64,000 nt of DNA from Serratia odorifera (GTDB lineage: Bacteria; Pseudomonadota; Gammaproteobacteria; Enterobacterales; Enterobacteriaceae), in contig NZ_LR134117.1 of assembly GCF_900635445.1 (NCBI RefSeq), forward strand, positions 496,001 through 560,000, read 5' to 3'. A model generated the notes under the pieces. It saw only the letters and a program-made list of their open reading frames with translations, did no database searches and was not told where the DNA came from. A program made the position numbers and the translations under genes. Below are positions 63,515 through 64,000 of the stretch, piece after piece (position 1 is the first letter of the stretch; each line of letters begins with the position of its first letter).

Positions 63515-64000
63515 CTACTCTCCAGTGCGTGCCATCAGCGCGGCACCAAGCTGCTGATGCATGCGGCGCAGCAGCGTCTCGGTGTCGTTCCAGTCAATAC
63601 AGGCGTCGGTGACGGATACGCCGTAGCGCATATCGACACGCGGCTGCTCGGAAGACTGGTTGCCTTCATGCAGATGGCTCTCCAGCATGATTCCGGTAAT
63701 AGAACGATTACCTGCGTTGATCTGCTCTACCACCGACTCGGCAACCACCGGCTGACGGCGGTAATCTTTATTAGAATTGCCATGGCTGCAATCTATCATC
63801 AAGGACGGACGGAGTCCCGCTTCACGCATCTGTTTTTCACAGGCCGCAACGTCTTGCGCACTGTAATTTGGCGTTTTGCCGCCACGCAGGATCACGTGGC
63901 CATCCGGGTTGCCTTGGGTTTGTAACAGGCACACTTGCCCAGCCTGATTGATACCAACGAAGCGGTGTGGCATGGCGGCGGCCCGCATGGCGTTGATGGC
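63515..64000 (-). CDS. aroF: DAHP synthase, tyrosine-sensitive (N-terminus cut by window)
   Basis: Only the C-terminal part, about 160 residues, is inside the window; the frame is open to its right edge. It shows the class-I DAHP synthase pattern: HVILRGGKTPNYS, LMIDCSHGNSNKDYRRQP and GIMLESHLHEGNQ, then YGVSVTDACIDW. The enzyme joins PEP and erythrose 4-phosphate, the first shikimate step. The partner tyrA directly downstream marks it as AroF, the tyrosine-inhibited isoenzyme, not AroG or AroH. Confidence 0.95.
   Translation of the reverse strand, partial: AINAMRAAAMPHRFVGINQAGQVCLLQTQGNPDGHVILRGGKTPNYSAQDVAACEKQMREAGLRPSLMIDCSHGNSNKDYRRQPVVAESVVEQINAGNRSITGIMLESHLHEGNQSSEQPRVDMRYGVSVTDACIDWNDTETLLRRMHQQLGAALMARTGE

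Overview
The window is a chromosomal segment of an enteric bacterium. Gene content, the order dnaQ-rnhA-yafS-gloB-mltD-yafD-yafC-dkgB, the clpB-pgeF-rluD-bamD-raiA-pheL-pheA-tyrA-aroF block, the phenylalanine-rich PheL peptide and an E. coli-like 1542-nt 16S gene all point to Enterobacterales. A Serratia-like member of Yersiniaceae is my best guess, but the genus is inference. No prophage, transposase or CRISPR array is visible.

Layout. (1) 1-12.3 kb: purine/allantoate catabolism. A leftward operon holds an ABC transporter, HpxJ, HpxK, UraD, UraH and a nucleobase permease cut by the window edge. The RpiR-type regulator HpxU lies upstream, and the divergent hpxWXYZ operon finishes oxalurate/oxamate breakdown. 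Both operons carry near-consensus sigma-54 (-24/-12) promoters, and the leftward one also has NtrC-like sites, so the pathway looks wired to nitrogen limitation. (2) 12.3-12.6 kb: a deletion-fused remnant of a ParD/ParE-type toxin-antitoxin pair. (3) 12.6-22.9 kb: a complete aerobactin locus (siderophore-interacting protein and MFS exporter leftward; iucABCD-iutA rightward) with Fur-box-like sequence between the two arms. (4) 22.9-27 kb: the rest of the purine pathway, hpxSAB (regulator, allantoin racemase, allantoinase) and the divergent allantoin permease hpxC, with three evenly spaced GTATAC sites between them. The aerobactin locus thus separates two parts of the purine pathway. (5) 27-34.6 kb: tRNA-Asp and the dnaQ-to-dkgB housekeeping block, plus an unlisted 26-residue hydrophobic peptide gene. 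(6) 34.7-48.2 kb: an aryl polyene (APE) pigment cluster, entirely leftward and overlapping. (7) 48.5-54.7 kb: a lipoprotein gene, then a leftward rRNA operon 16S-tRNA-Glu-23S-5S-tRNA-Asp with P1/P2 promoters and boxA sites. (8) 54.8-64 kb: clpB with a sigma-32 promoter, pgeF, rluD, bamD, raiA, the attenuated pheA operon, and aroF-tyrA.

Working together: allantoin enters through HpxC, is racemised (HpxA) and opened (HpxB). Allantoate, made inside or imported by the ABC system, is hydrolysed by HpxK, transaminated by HpxJ, and the oxalurate branch is finished by HpxWXYZ. UraH and UraD supply allantoin from 5-hydroxyisourate. Xanthine dehydrogenase and urate hydroxylase are not in the window.

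A quality warning: from about 31.0 to 45 kb, nine genes carry about 19 single-base frame disruptions, nearly all one-base insertions in short homopolymers, while genes on either side are clean. Removing one base restores the family-typical protein each time, so sequence or assembly error is more likely than gene decay. Two apparent gene fusions in the APE cluster vanish under this reading. The rRNA operon also joins an rrnG-like left flank (clpB, tRNA-Glu spacer) to an rrnH-like right flank (tRNA-Asp, dkgB) compared with E. coli K-12.
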